DNA of 64,000 bases from Prorocentrum cordatum (GCA_963575745.1 CAUYUJ010003891.1:1028869-1092868); one strand, 5' to 3'; positions 23,694-34,789 are shown, counted from the stretch's first letter. Notes: generated by a model from the letters alone, not told the origin. Made by a program: numbers and translations.

Positions 23694-23870
23694 TTGCACA
23701 TGGCGGACGAGGAGGATGACGATGAATTGTGCGAGGATGGGGAGGAAGTCATGGGCGGGAGCGCCATTCAGAAGTCGAACCCGAAAGGTTTCGAACCCGA
23801 CAAATTCGTTGAACAGTTCCAGACCCGTAAAGATCTCCTGGGGCCAAGGAGTTCGAAACCCAGGCGACCA
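23694..23870 (+). CDS. short acidic coding-like exon
   Basis: From ATG 23694, or the in-frame ATG 23700, the frame encodes a Glu/Asp cluster (residues 3-17) followed by a balanced segment to about 23860, then runs into C-rich text. Flanks are repeat-derived. It could be an orphan exon or chance. Confidence 0.25.
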
Positions 23871-24029
23871 GCAATCCCGAAAACTCGAAACTTCCAGAAT
23901 CCAACCAGCCCTCTGGGCGTAGGTGATCTAGAGCGGTTTCTCTTCCACCACCACCCCTGTTCCCCTTCGGGGAGGGGTGCACCCCTCCCCCATACCCCCA
24001 TCCCCTGGACCTGGAGGAGGGTCTTCGCG

Positions 24030-24560
24030 GGGCGTTGGAGCGTCCAAGATGGCCCAAGATGGCTACAAGAGGGCCTCAGAGAGCCCAAGATGACCTCCAA
24101 GATGGCTCAAGATAGCCCAAGCTGGCGCAATATGGTTTCCAAGATGCTCCAAGACCGTTCCAAGACGGCTCCAAGTTGCCATGGAGCCTTCCACGGAGGC
24201 CCCCGAGAGTCCAAAGTCGCACAAAGACCTCAGGAGAATCAATGAATTGTGCCTTCTCGCCTTTTTGCTTTCGATGGCCTTCCGAGGCATCAAAATTGCC
24301 CAAGAAAGCCCAAGAGGGGCCCAAGAGAGGCCCAAGAGAGCCCCAAGACGGCCCAAAGAGCGCCCAAGAGCGCCCCAAGAACACTCCAAGAGGGGCCCAA
24401 GAGGCGATGTTGGAGTCTTCCGAGGCAGAGGCTAATGAATGAACCCCCCTTGCTTGATCGATCTCCTCCAAGATGGCTCCAAGAGCGCCACCAAGGCTCC
24501 CGAGAGCGCCCCAAGAGAGCCCAAAGAGGCGCCAAGAGACCTCCGAAACAGCGCTTCCAA
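24030..24560 (+). repeat. CCAAGATGGCTCCAAGAGAGCCC minisatellite
   Basis: Degenerate 10-20-bp repeats built on CCAAGATGGCT and CCCAAGAGAGCCCC. The Pro/Lys/Glu (plus) and Leu/Gly/Ser/Trp (minus) frames are artefacts of the repeat. Confidence 0.8.
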
Positions 24561-24734
24561 GGCGGTTGTTACACTGCACTCTTCTACACTTCCCTGATCA
24601 AGGCAACTCTCCTGGCAATCTGCTCTGGATGGGCTGGTGGGGATACGTCATATGTGTTGAAGGCTTCTAAATTTCACAAACCAAAAACTGCTTGAAAATT
24701 CCACAACTTGAACAAACATCATAATTTTCCACAA

Positions 24735-24760
24735 AAACACACACACAAACACACACACAC

Positions 24761-24802
<42 letters not shown>

Positions 24803-24826
24803 GCACGCACGAACACACACAACAAA
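24735..24826 (+). repeat. (CA)n microsatellite
   Basis: CACACA dinucleotides with interspersed CACG, followed by A10 at 24824. Confidence 0.95.
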
Positions 24827-24839
24827 AAAAAAAATGCCG

Positions 24840-25700
24840 GGGAATCCGAAACCGAGGCGTTCAGGAATCCCAAAACATCCAGAACCAACAGAATTTTGAA
24901 TTTTTCAGCAGTTCCAAAATTGTCGACAGTTCCATGTAAAATTCCAAACCCTTTGAGCCCCACAAAAAATGGACAACCTGCTCCAAATCAAAAAGTGTGC
25001 CCTTACGCGTTTCAGCCACCGTGAGGGGGAGATATAGGGGGTTGCTACGCATGGATCGACGCGACGCGAGGCTGAAGCGGATGCGAGGGAAGCATCATCA
25101 AGGCAGAATTCCGTCCGAAGGGAAAGCGGGGGAGTGGCTGAGAAGGCACCCTGGTCGACCGTACCCCCCCCCCCCGCCACCGATCAAACGGCCGGCACCA
25201 CCCTCGGATTCCCGCACACCTGCGAAAGCTCGTGCTGGTCGCCGCAGCCACCAACGACGCCGTCGAAGAGCTTCCCGTGGGCGAGCCCGGAAGAGGACGC
25301 GGGGCGCGCCACATTGTACCTCTGGTGCGGCAAAAGAGATATCGATCCGATCATTTCTTAAGGGAAACTGGGACACACAAATAAATACACACAAATAAAA
25401 AGATTCCCCATATTTTCTCATATTTTCTAGGTTTTTGTCTTCCCCACCACTTCCCATATTTTCCCATGTTTTCCTAGGGATCGACGAATAATTGTGTCTG
25501 TGTGTTTTTTCCCCTCCTGATCATTACTGCCCGTCTCCAGACGTCTCTCCCCTGGGGTGCTTTCTGACCAGAGCTCTCCAGCGAACCCAGACGTGACGAG
25601 GGCCCCCCCCAAGTCGGCGGCGCGCCCCGGGGGGGAGGCGGAGGGCGCGGGCATGCTCAGGAAGATCAGAGGGCCTCTGACCCTCTGAGAGGCTTCCTGT
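24840..25700. other. no firm gene; possible short exon at 25220-25360
   Basis: Mostly AT-richer unique sequence. At 25220-25360 a plus frame reads a Val/Ala-rich then Arg/Lys-rich segment of protein-like composition directly after an AAAG. It could be an exon fragment. Nothing else is supportable. Confidence 0.3.
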
Positions 25701-25701
25701 C

Positions 25702-25750
25702 TCCTCCTCCTCCTCCTCCTCCTCCTCCTCCTCCTCCTCCCTCCTCCTCT
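25702..25750 (+). repeat. (TCC)n microsatellite
   Basis: Run of TCC trinucleotides. It makes a poly-Arg or poly-Glu tail in minus-strand frames. Confidence 0.9.
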
Positions 25751-25770
25751 CCGAGGGCACAGAGGGCTTC

Positions 25771-26013
25771 TCAGAAAGCTGGGAAGCTTCTGAGATGCCT
25801 CGCCGCCTTCCAAGGAGGGCTGTCGCCTCTCACTCCCCCCCCCTTTGGCGCACCGCCGACAGATCCAGGAGGCCCAGAAGGCGACAGCGAGGGGAACACA
25901 TCGGTTTTGCTTCCACCTCCGCGCAGCCTCGTGGCGAGGCAGCAGAACGCGCCCGCGCAGCAAGCTGCCAAGAGGGCCCCGAAGACGACGACTTGCGCGA
26001 TGGCCGGGTCCAT
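25771..26013 (-). CDS. small single-pass membrane protein, unknown
   Basis: From ATG 26013 the frame encodes 80 residues. Residues 5-28 form one clear membrane helix (AQVVVFGALLAACCAGAFCC), followed by Arg/Lys, which suggests N-out/C-in topology. The rest is Gly/Pro/Ser-rich. The frame is also open upstream to 26172, so it may be the last exon of a longer membrane protein. A 356-codon frame overlaps in another phase but runs into the (TCC)n tract and is less convincing. Same strand as the lectin-like gene. Confidence 0.4.
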   Translation of the reverse strand: MDPAIAQVVVFGALLAACCAGAFCCLATRLRGGGSKTDVFPSLSPSGPPGSVGGAPKGGGVRGDSPPWKAARHLRSFPAF

Positions 26014-26510
26014 CCTGCGCCCCTGTCCAGAAGGCTCCCCCCAACGGCCCGGTAGCCGCACCGCCCAGTCGGACATATCTGGACAGGACATGCGATCGGA
26101 CACACGACCCTTCCGACAGTGACGTAGCCTCGGACGTAAAGAGCACCTTTGCCTCAGACATGCAGGGGGCACGAGGCGGACTAGACAATACGCAAGGATA
26201 ACCTGGATTCGGCAGGGTCGACCTCACAACCGTTGCCGACTGCAGGAAGGGTCGGCTCCGCGGGGGGAGCATCGAGCTGGGATCGGCGACACATCGCCGG
26301 TAGATCGGCGATGGGCCCATTTCGGCGATGCATGGGCGAGTGGAGGTCGACGCATCCCCCCATGAGCAGATCCCCCCCCCCGATTCACCCACGCTGTCCC
26401 CGAGGTGAGCCGAGGGTGATACGGGGCGAGTGGAAAGCTCGAGGACCTGCGCGCCGCTCTGCGAGGACGCCTCTCGAGCGCCCCAGGGCACCCCCAAGAA
26501 TCGGGGATCT
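26014..26510. other. unique DNA, unresolved
   Basis: Minus-strand frames continue here (26172 upstream of the membrane protein, and a 356-codon alternative) without recognisable domains. Confidence 0.3.
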
Positions 26511-26513
26511 TCT

Positions 26514-26700
26514 GACCCGGGTCAATCCAAACCCGGGTCAATCAGGCCTGCAAAATCCTGCAAAATCCTGCACCCAAACCCGGGTCAATGCGAAGGATCC
26601 TGCAAGATCCTGCAGGATCCTGCACCCAAACCCGGGTCAATGCGACCCTGGCCATGCAGGATCCTGCAAGATCCGGCGCTCTGGCTGACCCCCGTTTGCA
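26514..26700 (+). repeat. GACCCGGGTCAAT / GATCCTGCA minisatellite
   Basis: ACCCGGGTCAAT recurs at about 26517, 26531, 26578 and 26630. Between these are tandem GATCCTGCAA units at 26550-26680. ACCCGGGT is palindromic. Confidence 0.8.
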
Positions 26701-26975
26701 CTGACCCCCGTCTCGAGGCTCCCGAAAGAAGCCCTCCCCACGCCGCCCGGCGACGGACCGCTGGGGTGAGCCCTTCGGGACCTCGAGGTCTTCGGCGGTT
26801 GGGGCCCCGAGCTCCTGCACGCGGCCGGCCGCCGTGGCCAGGAGCATGTTGCTCCTGCAGCGCCGAGGCGCTGCACGGAGGCGCGGCTCGCCGAGGCCCG
26901 CGCGCCCCTCTCGCCCGGGCCTCCGGCGGGAGGCCCCGGCATCGGCGCGGGGAGCCCCTCCCCCGCGCCTCACTG

Positions 26976-27140
26976 ACTACCTACCAGACCACCCCAACCC
27001 AACCCGAAGACCCGAATTTCGGGTTGGGGGGGGTACGGGTTCCATATGTGTCGTCTCGATGTTCCACGACCCCCCCCCACTGGAAATCGAGGATAAGTTG
27101 GGGCCTTCGGGTTGGGTTGGGGTGGTTTGGTGGGTGGTGA
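26976..27140 (-). mobile_element. introner-like inverted-repeat element with 7-bp target duplication
   Basis: Arms 26976-27009 and 27105-27140 are near-perfect inverted repeats built around ACCACCCCAACCCAACCCGA. The unit is bounded by direct repeats CTCACTG at 26969-26975 and 27141-27147. On the minus strand these repeats read CAGTGAG. They supply a donor (GTGAGTCACC from 27145) and an acceptor (GTAGTCAG ending 26973, or GTGAG ending 26969). The host is the lectin-like gene. This arrangement is the signature of an intron created by transposon insertion. Confidence 0.75.
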
Positions 27141-27145
27141 CTCAC

Positions 27146-27920
27146 TGGACCTCCGGCACAGGGGCGCGGGGGAGGAGAGCCCAGCGCTGGTGCCCCGAGA
27201 TGCGCGCGGGCCTCCGCGAGCTCGTGCTCGTGCCGCGCCTTGGGCCCTCGAGCTCCACTGGCCACCGCTCCCCCAGGAATAGGCGCCCACGCCACCAGCT
27301 GCCACACAGTCGCGGTCTGTGACGTCGAAGTCCTCGCCGCCTCGGTAGTGCCCAACGAAGCGGCAGCCGTCCGTCCGCACTTGGAGGGTATACTCGCGGC
27401 CATTCCCGTAGGACTCGTTCGTCGAGGCGTGCCATAACTCGCTCTGTACGCCATTGCGGACCTTATATAACGTGCGACAGCCGCCGGCATTGTTGGAGTA
27501 CGAATACTTATAAAAATTATGAGTATCCGCCACGCGGAACACAATACCAACAGCGTCGTCGTCCTCGCCGGCGACATCGACGCTCCACACGTAATCAGCT
27601 AACGCACTGCCTGCGTATAGGATCGTTCCCTTCTGAGACGGGCTGCATTGGTGACCGCAATGAACATTGCTTGTCTGCGTAACCACGCCACGGGACCAGG
27701 TCCAATTGGACTGTTCTCTGGTCTCACCAGCCTCGTCGTAAACGGCGTATGCTGATAGCGCTGGTGTGATGTCGGTCATGCCCAGTGGTGGAGGTCTAGC
27801 AGTGGAGGCTGGGCTCACCGTGGTTGAGTCCGTGCTCGCTCCCTCTCCCACTGCCACTTGGCCGCACATCAGGAACACGAGCCCCTCGCAGAACGCAAAA
27901 ATTGCACTCAAAGGCGCCAT
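27146..27920 (-). CDS. secreted lectin-fold (LamG/thrombospondin-C-like) protein, 5' exon
   Basis: I chose ATG 27920 because it opens a signal peptide (residues 3-26, ending VAVGEGAS); the frame is also open upstream to 28064. After a Thr/Ser/Pro linker, residues about 47-205 show a concanavalin-A-like jelly-roll pattern: an Asn-Trp strand near 67, then YVWSVDVAGEDDDAVGIVFR, then NFYKYSYSNNAGGCR, with paired cysteines. This fold is used in extracellular glycan or adhesion proteins. Beyond residue about 210 the text is Ala/Arg-rich. The exon ends at a GTGAGT donor (27145) supplied by the adjacent inverted repeat. Downstream coding at 26540-26972 is possible but its frame is unclear. Ligand unknown. 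Confidence 0.7.
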
Positions 27921-28185
27921 CCCTGCACACTGCCTGCGGGTGCTTGCCTGACGGCCGCACGAAAGAGCTCTCGCAAAAATGACAATCAGCAAAACGGCTT
28001 GGAACTGGTGAATTGCGTCGCTCGTTCGGCAGACCTCTACCCCCGCAAGTCGTGTTCCTGTCAAGTGGGTTTTGCTATGCTAAATGCGCGTCCGATGTGG
28101 TCGACCATGTTGCCAGCCCAGCCTCCTACTATTGGTGCTGCACTGTAGTTCATGCCAAGTTGAATGGGGAGCTATGAAAAAAAAA
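27921..28185. other. probable 5' flank of lectin-like gene
   Basis: Unique, lower-GC sequence upstream on the minus strand. No promoter motif is recognised. Confidence 0.3.
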
Positions 28186-28189
28186 CACT

Positions 28190-28275
28190 CTACCTCCTCC
28201 TCCTCATCATCATCATCATCCTCATCCTCATCCTCATCCTCATCCTCATCCTCATCCTCATCCTCCTCATCCTCC

Positions 28276-28323
<48 letters not shown>

Positions 28324-28375
28324 GCATCAGCATCAGCATCAGCATCATCATCATCGTCATCATGCTCCTTATCCT
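28190..28375 (+). repeat. (TCATCC)/(CAT)/(CAGCAT) microsatellite
   Basis: Successive TCC, CATCCT, CAT and CAGCAT tracts. The poly-Ser, poly-Ile and poly-Met readings are artefacts. Confidence 0.95.
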
Positions 28376-28509
28376 TATCTCCCTCTCTTTACCCCGCATC
28401 TCCCACATTGGAAGCCTCTGTCTCATGCCCACCTGCACTTGCATCGCATGGAATTGCATTAAAACGCATGGGGTTGCCTTTCCGTTGCATCACTCCCCAT
28501 TGCACTGCA

Positions 28510-29255
28510 TTACATTGCGTTGAGAGATCCTCGCAACTTTGGGCTCTGGCTTGCCATTGGCAAGGTGGCCTGGCCCATTTCGCCTGGAACGTCCTCGCAA
28601 CTCTGGGATAAGATGCCACGCGCGAAGTGGTTTGGGTCCGTTTCTCCTGAGACATCCTCGCAACTGTGGGCTCAGAGATGCCCATACCCTGAGGAGGTCC
28701 AGCCCGTTTCGCCTTAGACATCCTCGCAACTCTGGGCTCAGGCATGCCGCGCGCGGAGTGATCTGGCAAATTTTGCCTCAGACATTCCCGCCTGAGACAT
28801 CTTCGCGAATCTCCGAGATGCCGCGCGCGAGGTGGCCTGGCCAACTTCACCTGAGACATCTTCGCAACTCGGGGCTCCTAGATGCCGCGCGCGAAGAGGT
28901 GCGGCCCGGCTCGCCTGAGGATCCTTGCAGCTCCGGGCTCAGATGTGTCCTGGCTTGATGTGGTCTGGCCCATTTCGCCTGAGACATTATTGCCACTCTC
29001 GGCGCAGAGATACCTTTCGCGAGGTGGTCTGGCCCACTTTCGCCAGAGGCATCATCGCAACCCTGGGATCGGAGATGCTCTGACCTGAGTTGGTCCAGCT
29101 TGATTCGCAAAGGACATCCTCGCAACTCTGGGCTCAGATATGCTTTGACCTGTGGTCCGAGCCAGTTCGCCCAGGGCCACGCGCGAGGTGGTCCAGCCAA
29201 ACTCGCCCGAGACGTCCTCGCAACTCTGGGTTCTGAGATGCTGCATGCGAATATG
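28510..29255 (+). repeat. about 80-bp degenerate tandem repeat (CTCGCAACTCTGGGCTCAGA)
   Basis: About nine copies share GACATCCTCGCAACTCTGGG, then GCGCGCGAGGTGGTCTGG and CCCATTTCGCCTGA. A reverse-complement fragment of the same family is at 36420-36500. Confidence 0.85.
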
Positions 29256-29261
29256 TGTATA

Positions 29262-29460
29262 GAATATACACACATGTATGTGTATACATATATATATATA
29301 CACATAGGGGAAGTGGCTGGGTGCGTGACTGAAGTGGGGATGCGTGGTGAGAAGTCTGCTTGTTGCGTTGTCGTTGTTGTTGCTATTATTGTTGTTGGTG
29401 CTGTTGCTGTTGTTGGTGGTGGTGGTGTTGCTGTTGTTGTTGGTGTTGTTGTTGCGTGTC
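29262..29460 (+). repeat. TA/CA tract followed by (GTT)n microsatellite
   Basis: TATACACA/TATATATA at 29262-29304 and GTTGTT/GGTGGT at 29355-29455. Confidence 0.9.
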
Positions 29461-29600
29461 CGAAGCCATACACACTCGCAGATTACGCTGTGTTCGCGTC
29501 CCCGAAACCATGAACCTGCGTAAATTACGCTATACTTGCGAGCCCGAAGCCGTACACCCTCGCAAATTACGCGCTATCCGCGTATCCGAATTCAACCATA
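29461..29600 (+). repeat. short tandem repeat (CGCAAATTACGC)
   Basis: Three imperfect copies of about 45 bp containing CGAAGCC, CACCCTCGCAAATTACGC and TTCGCGTCC. Confidence 0.6.
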
Positions 29601-29865
29601 TCATCGGAATCTTAATTTGTCTTGCCGATTACTCATCGTCTTCGCGTGCAGTCCCGACGCTGCTTCACGGCGGCGCCAAGGCCTCATGACTTCGCTCTTG
29701 CATTGCCCATTATCCGAGAGAGGGGGCCGGCGGCAGGGGGCGAAGCCCTTAAGGGTAATCATTGATCTCCAGAAACGGTTCCGCGCGCTGTCGCCTCGAC
29801 GCCGTCTACATTTTCGCTTAAAACGAGGTTCCCGCTCGAGCGTTGGCTTGACCCTACATGTGGGC
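29601..29865. other. unique spacer
   Basis: Nothing recognised beyond short frames. Confidence 0.4.
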
Positions 29866-30290
29866 CCTTGGAGGCCCAGCTACGACAACAACGGTTCCCA
29901 CCCAATACTCCCTTACAATTTACCCAAAAACACCCTGGCCAGAGAGGCCCCCGAACTCAGGAACGGCGCTCTCGCTCGACTTCCTCGCAATTCAATTAAG
30001 TTGGCGGAGGCCCAGCCACGACAAGGGCTCCTGCTCGATTCTTCCTCACGATTTACTCCGAGAGCCCCTGGCCAAAAAGGCCCCCGAACTCAGGAACTGC
30101 GCTTTCGCTCGAGACTTTCCCGTAGTTCGAGCAAGTTGGTGGAGGCCCCGACATGGCGACAAGGGTTCCCGTTCGATATTTCCCCATAAGTGCTCCGAGA
30201 GCCCGTGGCCATACAGGCCCCCGAACTCAGGAATGGCGCTCTCGCTCGAGACTTCTTCGCACTTCCGTCAGTGGCCGACAAGGAAGAGAT
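29866..30290 (+). repeat. about 135-bp tandem repeat, three copies
   Basis: GGCCCCCGAACTCAGGAA recurs at about 29946, 30079 and 30216. Each is followed by GCGCTCTCGCTCGA and a TTGG(C/T)GGAGGCCC segment. Confidence 0.85.
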
Positions 30291-30394
30291 TCCCCCCGAT
30301 AGGGGGTGCAATCGAAGACAAAGCGGGCGGGTATCGAGGTGGGGTTATACGGAATGCAAGACACGCGTGCCAGTAAGAGCGATACGTCTTAAAA

Positions 30395-30530
30395 TGATTG
30401 TTGGTGTTGATGTTGTTGTTGCTGTTGTTATTGTTGTTATTGGTGGTGGTGGTGATGTTGATATTGTTGTTGGTGATAGTGTTGCTGCTGCCGTTGTTGT
30501 TGTTATTACTGATGTTGTTGCTGCAGTTGA
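30395..30530 (+). repeat. (GTT)n microsatellite
   Basis: GTTGTT/GGTGGT/GATGTT repeats. Confidence 0.9.
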
Positions 30531-30649
30531 ACTCTCATTTCTGAAAAATAACAATTGTTGATCCCCCCCACCGGCGCATACTGTTTTTCAATCAAAGTGT
30601 GCCCCTCGACGCGCGCACCCTGCATTTTATCAGGGAAAGTGTTGAAGCT

Positions 30650-31388
30650 CAATCTGGCCACATTTTGGATGCCCGGAGCCAACTGTAGGCCACTTCGTGG
30701 TCTTCGAGTTCCCAGAACTCCATTCCCGGGCCACATTTTGGATGCCCGGAGCCAACTGTAGGCCACTTCGTGGTCTTCGAGTTCCCAGAACTCCATTCCT
30801 GGGCATGATTTTGAATGCCCGGAGCCAACTGTAGGCCACTTCGTGTTCTTCGAGTTCCCAGAACTCCATTCCCGGGCCACATTTTGAATGCTGAGGCAGG
30901 CTGATGCTGAGGCTGAGGCAGGCTGAGGCTGAGGCAGGCTGAGGCTGAGGCAGGCTGAGGCTGAGGCCGAGGCTGAAGGCAGACTGAGGCTGAGGCTGAA
31001 GCAGCTGAGGCTGAGGCTGAGGCAGGCTGAGGCTGAGGCTGAGGCAGGCTGATGCTGAGGCAGGCTGAGGCTGAGGCTGAGGCTGATGCAGGCTGAGGCT
31101 GAGGCAGCCTGAGGCTGAGGCCGAGGCTGAAGGCAGACTGAGGCTGAGGCTGAAGCAGGCTGAGGCTGAGGCTGAGGCAGGCTGAGGCTGAGGCAGGCTG
31201 AGGCTGAGGCTGAGGCAGGCTGAGGCTGAGGCTGTGACTGCGACTGCCGTTGCCACTGCGACTGTCATCGCGAATGCGACTACGACTGCGAGAACAGCAG
31301 AATTCTACAACTGGATTATCATCTGAATCTTAAGGGGAATGCTTCCAGATATGCTCCTACACATCGCTGTTAGGTTGCTTTGCCGGGA
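30650..31388 (+). mobile_element. composite repeat copy B, 5'-truncated
   Basis: Begins abruptly in a 73-bp unit (units to about 30885), then a GAGGCT hexamer array (30889-31240), then the conserved 3' module (about 31240-31370) and 3' end CGCTGTTAGGT-TGCTTTGCCGGGAT (to 31388). It lacks the left hairpin and 94-bp units. Confidence 0.85.
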
Positions 31389-32253
31389 TAATTTCTAAAT
31401 GATGGTCAATTTCTTCACTGAACTCGAGCTGCAGAGCAGCTCGAGAGCTCTTCAGCCAAAAAATCAGAAGGACATCGTGAGGCGCGAAGCATCTAGACGC
31501 TTGGTTTGGGTCTGTTGTGAGCGCAGACGCCAAACACGGATTCGTACTCTGCTATTTTCTCCCTAATGGTATTTTCTAGACGCTGCAGATGAGCTATAGA
31601 ACTGTTCAGCACAGCAATGGGATATTACTGGACGCCTGAGATCCTATCAGCGCTCGGGCTGAAAAACTATTCGTTCTCTGCTAATTCTTTGGACATAATA
31701 TATGGTCAGGAAGCTCTACGAGTCCCCCGGCGGTAAGAAAGGTTGACGGTTTACCGCCGGCGCCCAGTTCGGCGACAGGGTGAAGCTAGTTGGCGAAATT
31801 TCGAAAAGGAACGCGACCATTCCTTCCGCGGCCTGGCTCAGCCGATTTTGCAGATCCAACCATTCGTTTGGGCTGGTAATTGTGCAGAGCGAAGCTTTGC
31901 ATTACAGAAGTTACCTCTGAAATTCTTAGCTCATTCCATCAACAAATTCTCGCGAGCGAAGCAGCGACTTGACCACAGATTGACATGAAAAGTTGAAACT
32001 TTAAGATTTTGATAAAATCTACTGCGAAGTTCTCTGCTTTGATTCTGGCACTCTTACGCGTGCAAGGAGCTCTACGAGTTTCCCGGCGGTGACCAGGTTG
32101 ACGGTTCACCGCCGGCGCCAGTCGATGACGAAGAGCTCTACGAGGTATTCCCGGAGAGCTCCCTGAGAGCTATAGGGTTTTAGTTGGGAGCCGGAGCCTT
32201 GTAGAGCTCTTTTCTTCCCGGAGCGCTCTCTGAGAGCTAGAGGGTTTTAGATT
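31389..32253. other. AT-richer unique spacer with duplicated CTCTACGAG segment
   Basis: No gene recognised. A segment containing AGCTCTACGAG, CCCGGCGGT, GTTGACGGTT and ACCGCCGGCGCC occurs at 31711-31762 and again at 32069-32119. GAAGAGCTCTACGAGGTATT (32129-32148) recurs before the hairpin repeat at 48.1 kb. Confidence 0.5.
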
Positions 32254-32515
32254 AGAAGCCGGACGGTGGTGGTGCCTGCCAGGAGCTCCTCCAAGGCGGC
32301 CCACGTCCGCCGCAGCAGTTCGCCCGTGCCGGCAGCTGGTCCGGGAGCGCTTCCGGCACGCGTCCACGCGTGCCTGCGCGCGTGCAGGCACGCATGGACG
32401 CGTGCCTGGCAGCGCTTTCGAAGTGCTTCAAGGGGGCCCCCAGAGCACTCCAGGAAAGATTTCTCGTCCCCGAGGGTCTCTTCGCTCTCCGGGTTTTGGA
32501 CGCTACCAAGTCGCA
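32254..32515 (+). repeat. hairpin-containing dispersed repeat R1
   Basis: About 260 bp, clearly related to 48104-48362. Both begin GAAGCCGGACGG and end TTTTGGACGCTACCAAGT. A long imperfect hairpin occupies 32358-32404 (CACGCGTCCACGCGTGCCTGC paired with its complement). It sits just left of copy C. It could specify a structured RNA. Confidence 0.7.
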
Positions 32516-32579
32516 CGGCGCTGCTCCGAACACGTGCGGGAGCTTCCTCACAGGTGAGCTGAAAACTCGAACAATTTTT

Positions 32580-33692
32580 ACCTAACAGCGTTTCCTGATA
32601 AGTTTCTAGTAGGGTCAAAAGAGAGCATCATGACTCCTCAGGGGGGTCTGGGCGGGTGCCGGGGAGGAGAGCCCGGAATCGTTTTTCGCCAACAGTCACA
32701 CACTTCGTGCTCTTCGACCTCCCAGAACTTCATTCCCGGAACACATTCTGGAGAACCGGGAACAGAGCCGGGCTCGCTTTTTGCCAACAGTCACACACAC
32801 TTCGTGCTCTTCGACCTCCCAGAACTCCATTCCCGGGCCACTTTCTGGAAAACCGGGAACAGAACCAGGCTCGTTTTTCGTCAACAGTCACACACTTCGT
32901 GCTCTTCGACCTCCCAGAACTCCACTCCCAGGCTACATTTTGAGTGCCCGGAGCCAACTGTGGGCCACTTCGTGCTCTTCGAGTTCCCAGAACTCCATTC
33001 CCGGGCCACATTTTGGATGCCCGGAGCCAACTGTAGGCCATTTCGTGCTCTTCGATTTCCCAGAACTCCATTCCGGGCCACATTTTGGATGCCCGGAGCC
33101 AACTGTAAGCCACTTCGTGTTCTTCAAGTTCCAGAACTCCACTCCTGGGCATGATTTTGAACGCTTGGAGCCAGCTGTAGGCCACTTCGTGTTCTTCTAG
33201 TTCCCAGAACAATATTCCTGGGCCACATTTTGAATGCTGAGGCAGGCTGATGCTGCGGCCGAGGCAGGCTGAGGCTGAGGCCGAGGCTGAAGGCAGACTG
33301 AGGCTGAGGCTGAAGCAGACTGAGGCTGAGGCTGAGGCAGGCTGAGGCTGAGGCTGAAGCAGGCTGATGCTGAGGCAGGCTGAGGCTGAGGCTGAGGCTG
33401 ATGCAGGCTGAGGCTGAGGCAGGCTGAGGCTGACGCCGAGGCTGAAGGCTGACTGAGGCTGAGGCTGAGGCTGAAGCAGGCCGAGGCTGAGGCAGGCTGA
33501 GGCTGAGGCAGGCTGAGGCTGAGGCTGAGGCAGGCTGAGGCTGAGGCTGTGACTGCGACTGCCGTTGCCGCTGCGACTGTCATCGCGAATGCGACTACGA
33601 CTGCGAGAACTGCAGAATTCTACATTTGAATCTTAAGAGGAATGCTTTCAGATATGTTTCTACATATCGCTGTTAGGTTGCTTTGCCGGGAT
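32580..33692 (+). mobile_element. composite repeat copy C, complete
   Basis: Left end: hairpin ACCTAACAGC-GTTT-CCTGATAAGT (one arm degenerate in this copy). Then a GGGGGGTCTGGGCGGG segment, about three 94-bp units with CCAACAGTCACACACTTCGT (32688-32935), 73-bp units (32940-33230), a GAGGCT hexamer array (33234-33552), a 3' module with CGACTGCCGTTGCCGCTGCG, and right end CGCTGTTAGGT-TGCTTTGCCGGGAT. CGCTGTTAGGT is the exact reverse complement of the first 11 bases. Confidence 0.9.
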
Positions 33693-33708
33693 TTTTTTGT
33701 GTGCTTTT

Positions 33709-34789
33709 ACCTAACAGCGTTTGCTGATAGGTTTCTAATATGGTCAAAAGAGAGCATCATGACTCCTCAGGGGGGTCTGGGCGGGTGCTGGGGAGGAGAG
33801 CCGGGAATTGTTTTTCGCCAACAGTCACACACTTCGTGCTCTTCGACCTCCCAGAACTCCATTCCCGGGACACATTCTGGAGAACCGGGAACAGAGCCGG
33901 GCTCGCTTTTTGCTAACAATCACAGACTTCGTGCTCTTCGACCTCCCAGAATTCCATTCCCGGGCCACTTTCTGGAGAACCGGGAACAGAGCCGGGCTCG
34001 TTTTCGTCAACAGTCACACACTTCGTGCTTTTCGACCTCCCAGAACTCCACTCCCGGGCTACATTTTGAGTGCCCGGAGCCAACTGTAGGCCACTTCGTG
34101 CTCTTCGAGTTCCCAGAACTCCATTCCCGGGCCACATTTTGGATGCCCGGAGCCAACTGTAGGCCACTTCGTGCTCTTCGACTTCCCAGAACTCAATTCC
34201 CGGGCCACATTTTGGATGCCCGGAGCCAACTGTAGGCCACTTCGTGTTCTTCAAGTTCCCAGAAATTCATTCCTGGGCATGATTTTGAATGCCCGGAGCC
34301 AAGTGTAGGCCACTTCGTGGCCTATCTTGTTCCCAGAACTCCATTCCTGGGCCACATTTTGAATGCTGAGGCAGGCTGATGCTGCGGCCGAGGCAGGCTG
34401 AGGCTGAGGCAGGCTGAGGCTGAGGCCGAGGCTGAAGGCAGACTGAGGCTGAGGCTGAAGCAGACTGAGGCTGAGGCTGAGGCTGAGGCTGAGGCTGGAG
34501 AGGCTGAGGCTGAGGCAGGCTGAGGCTGCTGGGCTGAGGCCGAGCTGAAGGCAGACTGAGGCTGAGGCTGAAGAGGCAGGGCTGAGGCTGAGGCAGGCTG
34601 AGGCTGAGGCTGAGGCAGGCTGAGGCTGAGGCTGTGACTGCGACTGCCGTTGCCGCTGCGACTGTCATCGCGAATGCGACTACGACTGCGAGAATAGCAG
34701 AATTCTACAAGTGGATTTTCATTTGAATCTTAAGGGGAATGCTTTCAGATATGCTTCTACATATCGCTGTTAGGTTGCTTTGCCGGGAT
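33709..34789 (+). mobile_element. composite repeat copy D, complete
   Basis: Same modules and ends as copy C, 17 bp downstream in the same orientation. Left hairpin ACCTAACAGC-GTTT-GCTGATAGGT. Hexamer array at 34369-34634. This is the clearest reference copy. Confidence 0.9.

Noticed and set aside
25427-26497. 356-codon minus-strand frame
   Set aside because: Its C-terminal third reads through (TCC)n as poly-Arg. Another phase has a clear membrane helix and better composition.
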